Positions 17,970 through 26,647 of a stretch of 64,000 nucleotides of DNA are shown one piece after another (positions within the stretch are counted from its first letter, which is position 1; each line of letters begins with the position of its first letter). Both the position numbers and the translations under genes were made by a program. The stretch is from Moritella sp. (GTDB taxonomy: Bacteria; Pseudomonadota; Gammaproteobacteria; Enterobacterales; Moritellaceae): NCBI RefSeq assembly GCF_013215705.1, contig NZ_JABSQR010000005.1, positions 124,001 through 188,000 on the forward strand, given 5' to 3'. The notes beneath the pieces were generated by a model. The model saw only the letters and a list, made by a program, of their open reading frames with translations. It had not been told where the DNA came from and ran no database searches.

Positions 17970-20069
17970 ATGCAAGTAGCAGCAAATCTATCTAAAATCT
18001 GGGGTAAAAGGGCCGTCGCGCTAGAAAATATCGGCACCCCTATAGTGGTGTTGGCTACACTGGGCATGGTCGTATTACCGATACCTGCATTCCTATTAGA
18101 TGTATTCTTTTCTTTTAATATCGCATTGTCGTTATTAATCTTACTTGTCTCTGTATACGTAAATAAACCTCTTGATTTTGCTGCATTTCCTACTGTTTTG
18201 TTAATTGCGACTTTATTACGTTTAGCGCTGAATGTGGCATCGACCCGAGTGGTGTTATTAGAAGGGCATAATGGTGGCGATGCCGCCGGACAAGTTATTG
18301 ATGCTTTTGGTTCGGTTGTGATCGGCGGGAATTTGGCGGTAGGTCTTATCGTTTTTATGATTTTAATGATAATTAACTTTGCCGTGGTGACGAAAGGTGC
18401 AGGACGTATTGCGGAAGTAAGTGCGCGTTTTACCCTTGATGCAATGCCTGGTAAGCAAATGGCGATTGATGCCGATTTGAACGCTGGTATTATTGATCAA
18501 GAACAAGCCAAACAGCGCCGTGAAGAAGTTACTCAAGAAGCAGATTTTTATGGTTCGATGGACGGTGCCAGCAAATTTGTAAAAGGTGATGCGGTTGCCG
18601 GTTTATTGATTTTATTTATTAATATTATCGGCGGCCTTATCATTGGTATTTCGCAGCATGATCTCAGTTTTGCGGAAGCCGGTGAGATTTACACATTATT
18701 GACCATTGGTGATGGTCTGGTTGCGCAGATACCGTCATTACTCTTATCTATCGCTGCTGCGATCATTGTTACCCGTCAGAATAAAGACGAAAAACTCGGC
18801 ACTCAAGTCACGAGCCAAATGGTGGCCAATCCAAAAGCATTAGCGGTTGTCGGTGTCATTATGACGGTGATGGGATTAGTACCGGGCATGCCACACCTTG
18901 CTTTCATCGGTTTTGGTGTGCTTACTGGCACTTGGGCGTGGTGGTTAATGAAAGCGGCAACCCTACGTGAAGAAGAGAAAAACAACATTCCAGAAGATGC
19001 TGCCATTGACGCGACGATGAATGATCAAAAAGATCTCGACTGGGATGATGTTAAACCAGTTGATACGATTGGTTTGGAAGTGGGTTACCGCTTAATTCCG
19101 ATGGTTGATAAAAGCCAAGGTGGTGAGTTATTAAATCGTATTAAAGGTGTACGTAAGAAGCTTTCTCAAGAATTAGGTTTTTTGATCCCCGCGGTGCATA
19201 TTCGCGACAACCTAGATCTTCCACCAAATTGTTATAGTATTAACATTATGGGTGTTTCCAATGGCGAAATTGAAATCTTCCACGATAAAGAGTTAGCCAT
19301 TAACCCTGGTCAGGTTTATGGCAAGATCGATGGGATTGCAACCATAGACCCGGCTTTTGGTTTACCTGCATTGTGGATCAATCCTCAACAGCGTGATCAA
19401 GCGCAAACCTTGGGTTATACAGCAGTTGACTCAGCCACGGTTGTTGCGACACACTTGAGCCAGTTATTACTGAATAATGCGGCACAATTGCTCGGTTATG
19501 AAGAAGTACAAAATTTATTAGATGTGTTAGCGAAAACACATCCGAAGTTAGTCGAAAGTTTAGTCCCTGAGCTCTTACCGTTAGGGATTGTTGTAAAAGT
19601 GCTAAAAGGGCTATTACATGATAACGTGCCAATTCGAGATATTCGTACTATTGTGGAAACAATGGCTGAATATGGTTCGAAAACGCAAGATCCAGAAGTA
19701 TTAATTTCTGCTTGTCGTGTCAGTTTACGCCGCATGATTGTTCAGGATATTAATGGTCTCGATAGTGAGTTACCTGTGGTTACACTGGCTCCCGAATTAG
19801 AGCAAATATTACATCAGTCTTTACAGGCTGCTGGTAGTGAAGGTGCTGGCATTGAACCTGGATTAGCAGAGCGCATGCAAACGTCATTAACAGAAGTTGC
19901 GCAGAATCAAGAGTTAGCTGGACAACCAGCAATCTTATTAACGTCTGGGGTATTAAGATCTACATTGGCGAAATTTGTGAAATATTCAATACCATCATTA
20001 AGAGTATTGTCTTACCAAGAAGTCCCCGATGATAAACAGATCCGAATTGTCAGTGTTGTAGGTCAATAA
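17970..20069 (+). CDS. flhA: FlhA, flagellar export gate/ion channel protein
   Basis: 699-aa FlhA, which forms the nonameric cytoplasmic ring of the export gate and couples export to the proton-motive force. Eight hydrophobic segments occupy about 20-330; the FHIPEP-family loop signature is seen in RIAEVSARFTLDAMPGKQMA near 145-165. A large cytoplasmic domain (about 360-690) binds chaperone-substrate complexes. It is the first gene of the flhA-flhF-flhG-fliA run, with GAGGTCTCG upstream of its ATG. Confidence 0.97.
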   Translation: MQVAANLSKIWGKRAVALENIGTPIVVLATLGMVVLPIPAFLLDVFFSFNIALSLLILLVSVYVNKPLDFAAFPTVLLIATLLRLALNVASTRVVLLEGHNGGDAAGQVIDAFGSVVIGGNLAVGLIVFMILMIINFAVVTKGAGRIAEVSARFTLDAMPGKQMAIDADLNAGIIDQEQAKQRREEVTQEADFYGSMDGASKFVKGDAVAGLLILFINIIGGLIIGISQHDLSFAEAGEIYTLLTIGDGLVAQIPSLLLSIAAAIIVTRQNKDEKLGTQVTSQMVANPKALAVVGVIMTVMGLVPGMPHLAFIGFGVLTGTWAWWLMKAATLREEEKNNIPEDAAIDATMNDQKDLDWDDVKPVDTIGLEVGYRLIPMVDKSQGGELLNRIKGVRKKLSQELGFLIPAVHIRDNLDLPPNCYSINIMGVSNGEIEIFHDKELAINPGQVYGKIDGIATIDPAFGLPALWINPQQRDQAQTLGYTAVDSATVVATHLSQLLLNNAAQLLGYEEVQNLLDVLAKTHPKLVESLVPELLPLGIVVKVLKGLLHDNVPIRDIRTIVETMAEYGSKTQDPEVLISACRVSLRRMIVQDINGLDSELPVVTLAPELEQILHQSLQAAGSEGAGIEPGLAERMQTSLTEVAQNQELAGQPAILLTSGVLRSTLAKFVKYSIPSLRVLSYQEVPDDKQIRIVSVVGQ

Positions 20070-20113
20070 CACGTTAATAAATTAAAGTAGCGAGCAGTAC
20101 TAAGGATGATAAG

Positions 20114-21610
20114 TTGAAAATAAAGCGCTTTTTTGCCAAAGATATGCGTTCGGCATTGGCTGAAGTCAAAGAGGTTCTTGGCCCCGACGCTGTTATTATG
20201 TCTAACAAAAAGGTCACCGGTGGCATCGAGATCGTTGCTGCTGTGGATTTCTCTGAAAGTAAGTCTGCGGCACCGGAACCAGCGGCAAAACGAACACCTA
20301 TAATGAATAAGACAAACCGTCAACTTTCTGAAGACTCCGTCAATTTATCGGCATCTAAATTTAATTTCAAAAAGTTAATGACTAGCGAAATATCGCAACA
20401 AGCTAAACCTGAACAAGCAGCGGTAAAAAATGATTCATTAGCGAGTTTATTGGCACGTCAGCAAGAACATAAACAACAGATGTCTCAAGCAATAAGCAAC
20501 GAAGATAATGCCGGTGAAGGAAATAACTGGGATACTAGCTTTTTAAAGAAACCTGTTGCTCGACGTTTTGCGGAACCACCAAAATTGGCGCCTGCGACAC
20601 TTGCGGAGCAAAATGAAATGCGTGATGGTATGGCTCGTAAATCATCACACAGTGGTCATAAGCCATTTGAGTCAGCGGTATCAAAAAGTGATAATCAACA
20701 AGATATTAGCGCGATGAAAGCGGAACTGTCTTCAATCCGAAAACTGCTCGAACACCAAGTGTCAGGCTTACAGTGGCAGGAAGTTGAACGTAATGAACCT
20801 ATTCGTGCTATGTTGATTAAACATCTCGTTAAGATTGGTTTTACCGAAGAGGTTGCAGACCAGTTAGCGAATAATGTGACAGAAAACTGTTCGATTGAAT
20901 CAGCTTGGGACCAAATTCAAACGCTATTGACGGATAATGTCCTGATTGCACCAGATGATATTTTAAGTAAAGGTGGTGCTGTTGCATTAGTGGGTCCAAC
21001 GGGCGTAGGAAAAACGACAACAATCGCCAAATTAGCGGCAAAATTTGCCATGTTGCATGGTTCCGATAATGTTGCACTGATCACAACTGATACATATCGT
21101 ATCGGTGCTCACGAACAATTAGCGACTTATGGTCGTATAATGGGTTGTACAGTCAAAATTGCACGTGACGATGCAGAGTTGGCACAATACTTGTATCAAT
21201 TACGGAGTAAGCGTTTAGTTTTAATTGACACTGCCGGTATGGGCCAGCGCGATACGCGTTTGTCTGAACAGTTAGAGTCATTAGTCAATAATGACAAAGT
21301 CGTGATTCGTAACTATTTAGTTGTCCCTGCAACCGCACAGCGTAGGGTAGTACAAGAAACACTCGAGCATTTTCATCATATTCCGTTAGCGGGCTGTATT
21401 TTAAGTAAAGTGGATGAAAGCTTAAGTCTCGGTGAAGTATTAAGTGTATTAATACAACATCAACTGCCAATTGCTTATATAACAAATGGGCAGCGAGTAC
21501 CTGAAGATATAGATTCAGCTAATGCTCAACAATTAGTGAGTACGGTACTGAATAGAGATACACTAGAAGAACAAAACGATACGCATTTTTGGTTAGGCGA
21601 TGATAAATAG
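20114..21610 (+). CDS. flhF: FlhF, SRP-type GTPase for polar flagellum placement
   Basis: 498-aa SRP-family GTPase that marks the cell pole for flagellum assembly. The N-terminal basic domain (MKIKRFFAKDMRSALAEVKE) and a long variable linker are followed by the NG domain: G1 GPTGVGKTTT near 294, the TTDTYRIGAHEQL stretch, the G3 DTAGMGQRD and the G4-like LSKVDE. The start is TTG, with AAGGATGATAAG upstream; no better in-frame ATG precedes the conserved N-terminus. FlhG, its GTPase-stimulating partner, is encoded 2 nt downstream. Presence of FlhF/FlhG argues for polar rather than peritrichous flagella. Confidence 0.95.
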   Translation: MKIKRFFAKDMRSALAEVKEVLGPDAVIMSNKKVTGGIEIVAAVDFSESKSAAPEPAAKRTPIMNKTNRQLSEDSVNLSASKFNFKKLMTSEISQQAKPEQAAVKNDSLASLLARQQEHKQQMSQAISNEDNAGEGNNWDTSFLKKPVARRFAEPPKLAPATLAEQNEMRDGMARKSSHSGHKPFESAVSKSDNQQDISAMKAELSSIRKLLEHQVSGLQWQEVERNEPIRAMLIKHLVKIGFTEEVADQLANNVTENCSIESAWDQIQTLLTDNVLIAPDDILSKGGAVALVGPTGVGKTTTIAKLAAKFAMLHGSDNVALITTDTYRIGAHEQLATYGRIMGCTVKIARDDAELAQYLYQLRSKRLVLIDTAGMGQRDTRLSEQLESLVNNDKVVIRNYLVVPATAQRRVVQETLEHFHHIPLAGCILSKVDESLSLGEVLSVLIQHQLPIAYITNGQRVPEDIDSANAQQLVSTVLNRDTLEEQNDTHFWLGDDK

Positions 21611-21612
21611 TA

Positions 21613-22488
21613 ATGAATAAACATAATTTTTTCGATCAAGCAAGTGGTCTAAGACAAATGAGTAATAACAAAAAAGTTAAAGTTATTGCCGTTTCAGGTG
21701 GCAAAGGTGGCGTAGGTAAAACTAACGTAACACTGAACATGGCAGTAGCACTCGCGGCTCAGGGCAAGCGAGTGATGGTTTTAGATGCCGATCTTGGATT
21801 GGCAAACGTCGATGTTTTACTCGGCTTACGCGTACACAAAAACATTTCTCACGTGATTTCGGGAGAATGTACATTAGACGATATTTTGATTGAAGGCCCA
21901 AATGGAATTTTAATCGCACCAGCGACATCTGGTACACGTTCGATGGTGGAATTATCGACGCAAGAGCATGCTGGTTTAATCCGGGCTTTTGGAGAGCTAA
22001 AAACACCGATTGATGTGTTATTAGTTGATACTGCTGCGGGTATTTCGGAGATGGTATTAAGCTTCTGCCGTGCTTCACAAGATATCTTGATGGTGGTGTG
22101 TGATGAACCAACATCGATTACCGATGCTTACGCGTTAATTAAATTATTATCCAAAGAACACGGCGTTCATCGGTTTAAGATTGTTGCCAACATGGTGCGC
22201 AGTTTACGGGAAGGCCAAGAATTATTTACTAAGTTGACACGTGTCACCGACCGATTTTTAGATGCAACATTAGAACTTGTTGCTTGTATTCCGTTTGATA
22301 ACTGCGTTCGCCAAGCCGTTCGTAAACAGAAAGTGGTTGTAGAAGCATTCCCAAAAGCGCCCGCTTCATTGGCGTTTAGAGCGTTAGCAAGTCGAGCTGC
22401 AACTTGGCCGGTGCCGAATACAGGCGGCGGTCATCTGGAGTTCTTCATTGAGAACTTGTTTGAAAACAAAGCTAGGGTAGAAGATTGA
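21613..22488 (+). CDS. flhG: FlhG (FleN/MinD-like), flagellar number regulator
   Basis: 291-aa MinD/ParA-type ATPase. The deviant Walker A GGKGGVGKTN lies near 30-39. An N-terminal activation helix with the motif DQASGLRQM (about 7-15) matches the DQAxxLR element by which FlhG stimulates FlhF GTPase activity. Walker B is LLVDTAAGI, and a hydrophobic C-terminal amphipathic helix (HLEFFIENLF) may bind membrane. In vibrios it limits flagellar number and restrains FlrA. fliA starts 1 nt after its stop. Confidence 0.95.
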   Translation: MNKHNFFDQASGLRQMSNNKKVKVIAVSGGKGGVGKTNVTLNMAVALAAQGKRVMVLDADLGLANVDVLLGLRVHKNISHVISGECTLDDILIEGPNGILIAPATSGTRSMVELSTQEHAGLIRAFGELKTPIDVLLVDTAAGISEMVLSFCRASQDILMVVCDEPTSITDAYALIKLLSKEHGVHRFKIVANMVRSLREGQELFTKLTRVTDRFLDATLELVACIPFDNCVRQAVRKQKVVVEAFPKAPASLAFRALASRAATWPVPNTGGGHLEFFIENLFENKARVED

Positions 22489-22489
22489 A

Positions 22490-23215
22490 GTGAATAAGGC
22501 ATCCGCTTACAGTAACATCCAGTCGCAACAGAATCACGCTGTTGAGAAATTCGGTTATTTAGTAAAACGAATTGCTCATCACTTGCTCCTACGTTTGCCA
22601 CCGAGTGTTCAGTTAGATGATTTAATCCAGTCGGGAATGATTGGATTACTGGATGCTGCGCGTAACTTTGATGGCTCTAAAGGCGCTAGCTTTGAGACCT
22701 ATGCTGGTATTCGTATTCGCGGTTCAATGATAGATGAAATGAGACGCGGGGATTGGGTACCAAGATCGGTGCATAAAAATGGTCGCGATATTGCCGCGGC
22801 AATTGATCGAATTGAAAAACAAACTGGGACAGATGCAAAAGATACGGATATTGCTGGGGAATTAGGCGTAAGCTTGGCTGACTACCGTAGTATGTTGATG
22901 AATGTAAACAGCGGGCATATATTAGCGATCGAGGATTTGACCGCAAGTAATGAAGACGCTTATTCAGCTTATGAAGGTAAATCAAGTACCCCTTGTGCGG
23001 AATTTTCTGAGCAACGTTTTCAGCAAGCATTAGCAGATTGCATTAAAACATTACCGGAAAGAGAAAGCTTAGTTTTATCGCTTTATTATGATGAAGAGTT
23101 AAATCTAAGAGAGATTGGAGAAGTGCTTAGTGTCAGTGAATCTCGAGTAAGTCAAATACATAGTCAAGCAATGCATCGTGTTAAAGCGCGAATGCATGCA
23201 TGGTTGGATGATTAA
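22490..23215 (+). CDS. fliA: FliA, flagellar sigma-28 factor
   Basis: 241-aa sigma factor of the FliA family that transcribes late flagellar and chemotaxis genes. Region 2 (about 10-85) includes DLIQSGMIGLLDAARNFD and FETYAGIRIRGSMIDEMR, with the typical DWVPRSV. Region 4 (about 180-235) includes ERESLVLSLYYDEELNLREIGEVL and the helix-turn-helix SESRVSQIHSQA. The start is GTG, 1 nt after flhG. Its anti-sigma FlgM is not in this window. Confidence 0.96.
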   Translation: MNKASAYSNIQSQQNHAVEKFGYLVKRIAHHLLLRLPPSVQLDDLIQSGMIGLLDAARNFDGSKGASFETYAGIRIRGSMIDEMRRGDWVPRSVHKNGRDIAAAIDRIEKQTGTDAKDTDIAGELGVSLADYRSMLMNVNSGHILAIEDLTASNEDAYSAYEGKSSTPCAEFSEQRFQQALADCIKTLPERESLVLSLYYDEELNLREIGEVLSVSESRVSQIHSQAMHRVKARMHAWLDD

Positions 23216-23316
23216 GTTTAATGGGTACTATATTATTTAGTGCCTGAGTATTGAAGTAATATATTTATGGGAATCAGGACCTGTAAATATTGTGATTACT
23301 TATTTTGGAGAACAAC

Positions 23317-23700
23317 TTGAAAAAGCAAATTAAAATTCTTATTGTCGATGATTTTTCTACGATGAGACGCATCATTAAAAACTTACTGCGTGACCTTGGT
23401 TTTAGTAATACATTTGAAGCCGACGATGGTAATACCGCGCTACCTATGCTTAAAAATGGCGATTATGATTTTGTGGTCACTGACTGGAACATGCCTGGAA
23501 TGCAAGGTATTGATCTACTTAAAGAAATAAGAAAAGATCAAGCGCTTTGTCATATCCCTGTATTGATGGTTACGGCAGAAGCGAAACGCGAACAAATCAT
23601 TGAAGCTGCGCAATCAGGTGTAAATGGTTATATTATAAAACCATTTACGGCAGCGACGTTAAAAGAAAAGTTAGAGAAAATTTTCGAACGAATTCAATAA
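23317..23700 (+). CDS. cheY: CheY, chemotaxis response regulator
   Basis: 127-aa single receiver domain that, when phosphorylated by CheA, binds FliM to change motor rotation. The phospho-acceptor D56 lies in VVTDWNMPG; acidic residues D11-D12 and the conserved K near 108 (YIIKPF) are present. The TTG at 23317 is preferred because GGAG lies 6 nt upstream at 23307-23310; an upstream in-frame TTG at 23305 would overlap that ribosome site. It is located 101 nt after fliA in the standard cheYZAB order. Confidence 0.95.
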   Translation: MKKQIKILIVDDFSTMRRIIKNLLRDLGFSNTFEADDGNTALPMLKNGDYDFVVTDWNMPGMQGIDLLKEIRKDQALCHIPVLMVTAEAKREQIIEAAQSGVNGYIIKPFTAATLKEKLEKIFERIQ

Positions 23701-23712
23701 GCAGGGATGGGC

Positions 23713-24462
23713 ATGAGTGAACAACAAGAAGCATTGATTTCATTAGAAAAAGCTAAAGAACTGGTGACACTGCTAGAGTGCGGCCAGGTAGAAATGGCAA
23801 ATGAAATCATTATTGATATTCAAAATGAAAGTTCAGCTGCAATGTTTGAAAAAGTAGGGGTGTTAACTCGTCAATTACATGATTCATTAGAAGATTTTCA
23901 ATTGGATACGCGTATTGAAAGTCTGGCTAATGATGAATTCCCGGATGCTAGAGAACGTTTAAACTACGTTATCGAAATGACGGATAAAGCCGCAAACCGA
24001 ACCATGGATGCAGTAGAAGCGTGCTTACCCATCGCGGATAGTTTTACTGATCGTATCCAACAAGTGATGCCAAATTGGAAGAACTTGATGAATCGTGATT
24101 TGCAACTCGGTCAATTTAAAGAACTTTGTAAATTATTAGATGATTTTCTTCAAGTTTCAGTTTCAGATGCCGATAGTTTAAGACAGTACTTAACTGAAAT
24201 TCTTATGGCACAAGATTTCCAAGATTTGACTGGTCAAATGATCCGTCGAGTGATTAATCTAGTGCAAGAAGTTGAAGTTAAATTAGTTGAAATGCTGACT
24301 ATGTTTGGTGAGGCGTCAAAGCCACTAAATAGCACAGCAGACGAAATTAAAAAAATCAGTGGCATTGAAGCGGAAGGTCCAATCATGAATGCGAAAGAAC
24401 GTGTTGATGTAGTAGACGGCCAAGATGATGTCGATGATTTATTATCAAGTTTAGGATTTTAA
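23713..24462 (+). CDS. cheZ: CheZ, CheY-P phosphatase
   Basis: 249-aa helical protein that dephosphorylates CheY-P. The active-site stretch FQDLTGQMIRRV contains the conserved catalytic glutamine (about 175, or the preceding Q in DFQD). The C-terminal VDDLLSSLGF is the CheY-binding tail. The ATG at 23713 fits AGGGA at 23703-23707; the ATG at 23707 is too close to that site but would add only two residues. It sits between cheY and cheA, as in vibrios and Shewanella. Confidence 0.94.
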   Translation: MSEQQEALISLEKAKELVTLLECGQVEMANEIIIDIQNESSAAMFEKVGVLTRQLHDSLEDFQLDTRIESLANDEFPDARERLNYVIEMTDKAANRTMDAVEACLPIADSFTDRIQQVMPNWKNLMNRDLQLGQFKELCKLLDDFLQVSVSDADSLRQYLTEILMAQDFQDLTGQMIRRVINLVQEVEVKLVEMLTMFGEASKPLNSTADEIKKISGIEAEGPIMNAKERVDVVDGQDDVDDLLSSLGF

Positions 24463-24473
24463 GGGAGATATTG

Positions 24474-26576
24474 ATGAGCTTTGATGTTGATGAAGAAATT
24501 CTACAGGACTTCCTGATTGAAGCGTCTGAGATTCTAGAGCTACTCTCTGAGCAACTCGTTGATTTAGAAAAAAGCCCAGAAGACTCAGAATTACTGAATG
24601 CAATCTTTAGGGGGTTTCATACAGTTAAAGGTGGCGCTGGCTTTTTAGCATTATCAGAACTAGTTGATATATGTCACGGTGCAGAAAACGTATTTGATAG
24701 CCTACGTAATGGGCATCGCGCGGTAACACCTGAATTGATGGATGTGATTCTTCAAGCATTGGATTGTGTCAATGTGATGTTTGTCGCGATTCAAGAGCGT
24801 GAACCATTAATTGCTGCAGATGCGGCATTAATCCATCAACTTCATTTGCTGACTCAACCTGCATCTGCACCAGTAGTGATAGAAAAGGTTGTAGCGGTGA
24901 CGCCTCAATCGGTAACTGTTGCTGGTAATGACTCAGGTATTGACGGAATGTCAGAGCTTGATTTTGAAAAATTACTTGATGAACTTCATGGTAAAGGTGG
25001 AACGCCGACAGCTGCTAACGTAGCCGTCCCGGCGCCGACACCTGCGGCAAGTTCAAATGCTGATTTTACGGATGATGAGTTCGAAAAATTACTTGATGAT
25101 CTGCATGGTGTTGGTCAGCATGCTAGCGCGACGAATACAACGTCAGCCGCTAGCAGTACTGAACTCAATGACGATGACTTTGAAAACTTACTGGATGAAT
25201 TATACGGTAAGGGTAATGCGCCAAGTGCTGCTGCGACGATCAAAAATGTGGTTAATGCTGGAGGTTCTGCTGCTATCCAGCCCGCGCCTGTTGCACAAGC
25301 TGCAACTGCGGTTGCTTCACCAGTTGCAAAAGTGGCACCAGTAGCCAAAAAATCGACTGAAACCGTGGCGGTAAAAGCAGAGAAAAAAGCGAAACCGCAA
25401 GTTGATTCAACAGTACGTGTTGATACTCGTACCCTTGATGAAATTATGAATATGGTGGGCGAATTAGTACTTGTTCGTAACCGTTTAGTGAGCTTAAGCG
25501 CCGCAAATAATGATGAAGACATGACTAAAGCTGTGTCCAATCTTGATGTGGTTACTGCCGATTTACAAGGCGCTGTCATGAAAACGCGGATGCAACCAAT
25601 CAAAAAAGTGTTTGGTCGTTTCCCACGTGTTGTACGTGATTTAGCACGTAGTTTATCAAAAGACATTAATCTTGAAATGATTGGTGAAGAAACCGATTTA
25701 GATAAGAATTTAGTCGAAGCACTTGCTGATCCTCTGGTGCATTTAGTGAGAAACTCGGTGGACCACGGCATTGAAATGCCAGACGAACGCGTGAAAAATG
25801 GTAAACCACGACAGGGGACGATTACCTTATCAGCATCTCAAGAAGGCGACCATATTCGTCTGAAAATTGTAGATGATGGTGCGGGTATGGACCCAGAACG
25901 CTTAAAGGATATTGCGATTAAACGTGGGGTGCTTGATGCTGATGCAGCAGCAAGAATCTCGGATAATGAAGCATACAACCTTATTTTTGCCCCCGGTTTT
26001 TCAACCAAAGATCAGATATCAGACATTTCTGGGCGTGGTGTTGGGATGGATGTGGTTAAGACGGGTATCAGCAAACTTAATGGTACAATTTCGATCGACT
26101 CCAAACTGGGGACGGGTACAACGATTGAAATTAAAGTACCGTTGACACTGGCGATTTTACCCACCTTGATGGTCGAAGTCGGTAAGCAAATATTTGCTTT
26201 ACCATTAACGAGTGTTAATGAGATCTTCCACTTGGACTTAAATAAAACCCATGTCGTCGATAACCAGCTCAGCATTGTAGTCAGAGACAAAGCTATTCCA
26301 CTATTTTATCTGCATGATTGGTTAACTAAAATGGATCCACAAGCAGCGACACGAAATGATCGTGGTCTTGGCCATGTTGTGATCGTCCAGTTAGGGATTA
26401 AACAAGTTGGTTTTGTGGTTGATAGTCTGATTGGTCAAGAAGAAGTTGTTATTAAAGCGTTAGACAACTTACTACAAGGTACGCCTGGCATGGCCGGCGC
26501 AACTATTACCAGCGATGGTGGTATTGCTTTGATTTTAGATATTCCAAGTCTCTTAAATCATTACGCCAAACGCTAA
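24474..26576 (+). CDS. cheA: CheA, chemotaxis histidine kinase
   Basis: 700-aa CheA. The Hpt (P1) domain includes the phospho-acceptor H49 in GFHTVKGGAGF. The linker (about 130-300) is Ala/Pro-rich and carries three copies of a DxFExLLDxLHG-type motif instead of an obvious CheY/CheB-binding P2 domain. Dimerisation (P3, about 310-375), HATPase (P4; LVRNSVDHGIE, DDGAGMD, GRGVGMDVV) and CheW-like P5 domains follow. The start is ATG with GGGAG upstream; a TTG codon just before it is not needed. It phosphorylates CheY and CheB in a receptor array with CheW. Confidence 0.96.
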   Translation: MSFDVDEEILQDFLIEASEILELLSEQLVDLEKSPEDSELLNAIFRGFHTVKGGAGFLALSELVDICHGAENVFDSLRNGHRAVTPELMDVILQALDCVNVMFVAIQEREPLIAADAALIHQLHLLTQPASAPVVIEKVVAVTPQSVTVAGNDSGIDGMSELDFEKLLDELHGKGGTPTAANVAVPAPTPAASSNADFTDDEFEKLLDDLHGVGQHASATNTTSAASSTELNDDDFENLLDELYGKGNAPSAAATIKNVVNAGGSAAIQPAPVAQAATAVASPVAKVAPVAKKSTETVAVKAEKKAKPQVDSTVRVDTRTLDEIMNMVGELVLVRNRLVSLSAANNDEDMTKAVSNLDVVTADLQGAVMKTRMQPIKKVFGRFPRVVRDLARSLSKDINLEMIGEETDLDKNLVEALADPLVHLVRNSVDHGIEMPDERVKNGKPRQGTITLSASQEGDHIRLKIVDDGAGMDPERLKDIAIKRGVLDADAAARISDNEAYNLIFAPGFSTKDQISDISGRGVGMDVVKTGISKLNGTISIDSKLGTGTTIEIKVPLTLAILPTLMVEVGKQIFALPLTSVNEIFHLDLNKTHVVDNQLSIVVRDKAIPLFYLHDWLTKMDPQAATRNDRGLGHVVIVQLGIKQVGFVVDSLIGQEEVVIKALDNLLQGTPGMAGATITSDGGIALILDIPSLLNHYAKR

Positions 26577-26585
26577 TTTGTTGAT

Positions 26586-26604
26586 ACAGGGGGTTTCCCC
26601 CTGT
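26586..26604 (+). other. Hairpin between cheA and cheB
   Basis: ACAGGGGG and CCCCCTGT form a perfect 8-bp GC-rich stem with a TTT loop 10 nt after cheA. Only a weak, interrupted T-run follows, so it may act as an attenuator or 3'-end stabiliser rather than a full terminator. Confidence 0.55.
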
Positions 26605-26647
26605 GTGCTTTTACATTGAAGTAAACACATTTAAGTAGATAGATTAG

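Noticed and set aside
25115-25771. Long (218-codon) minus-strand frame opposite cheA.
   Set aside because: It is a shadow of the real cheA frame; cheA has complete kinase motifs on the plus strand.
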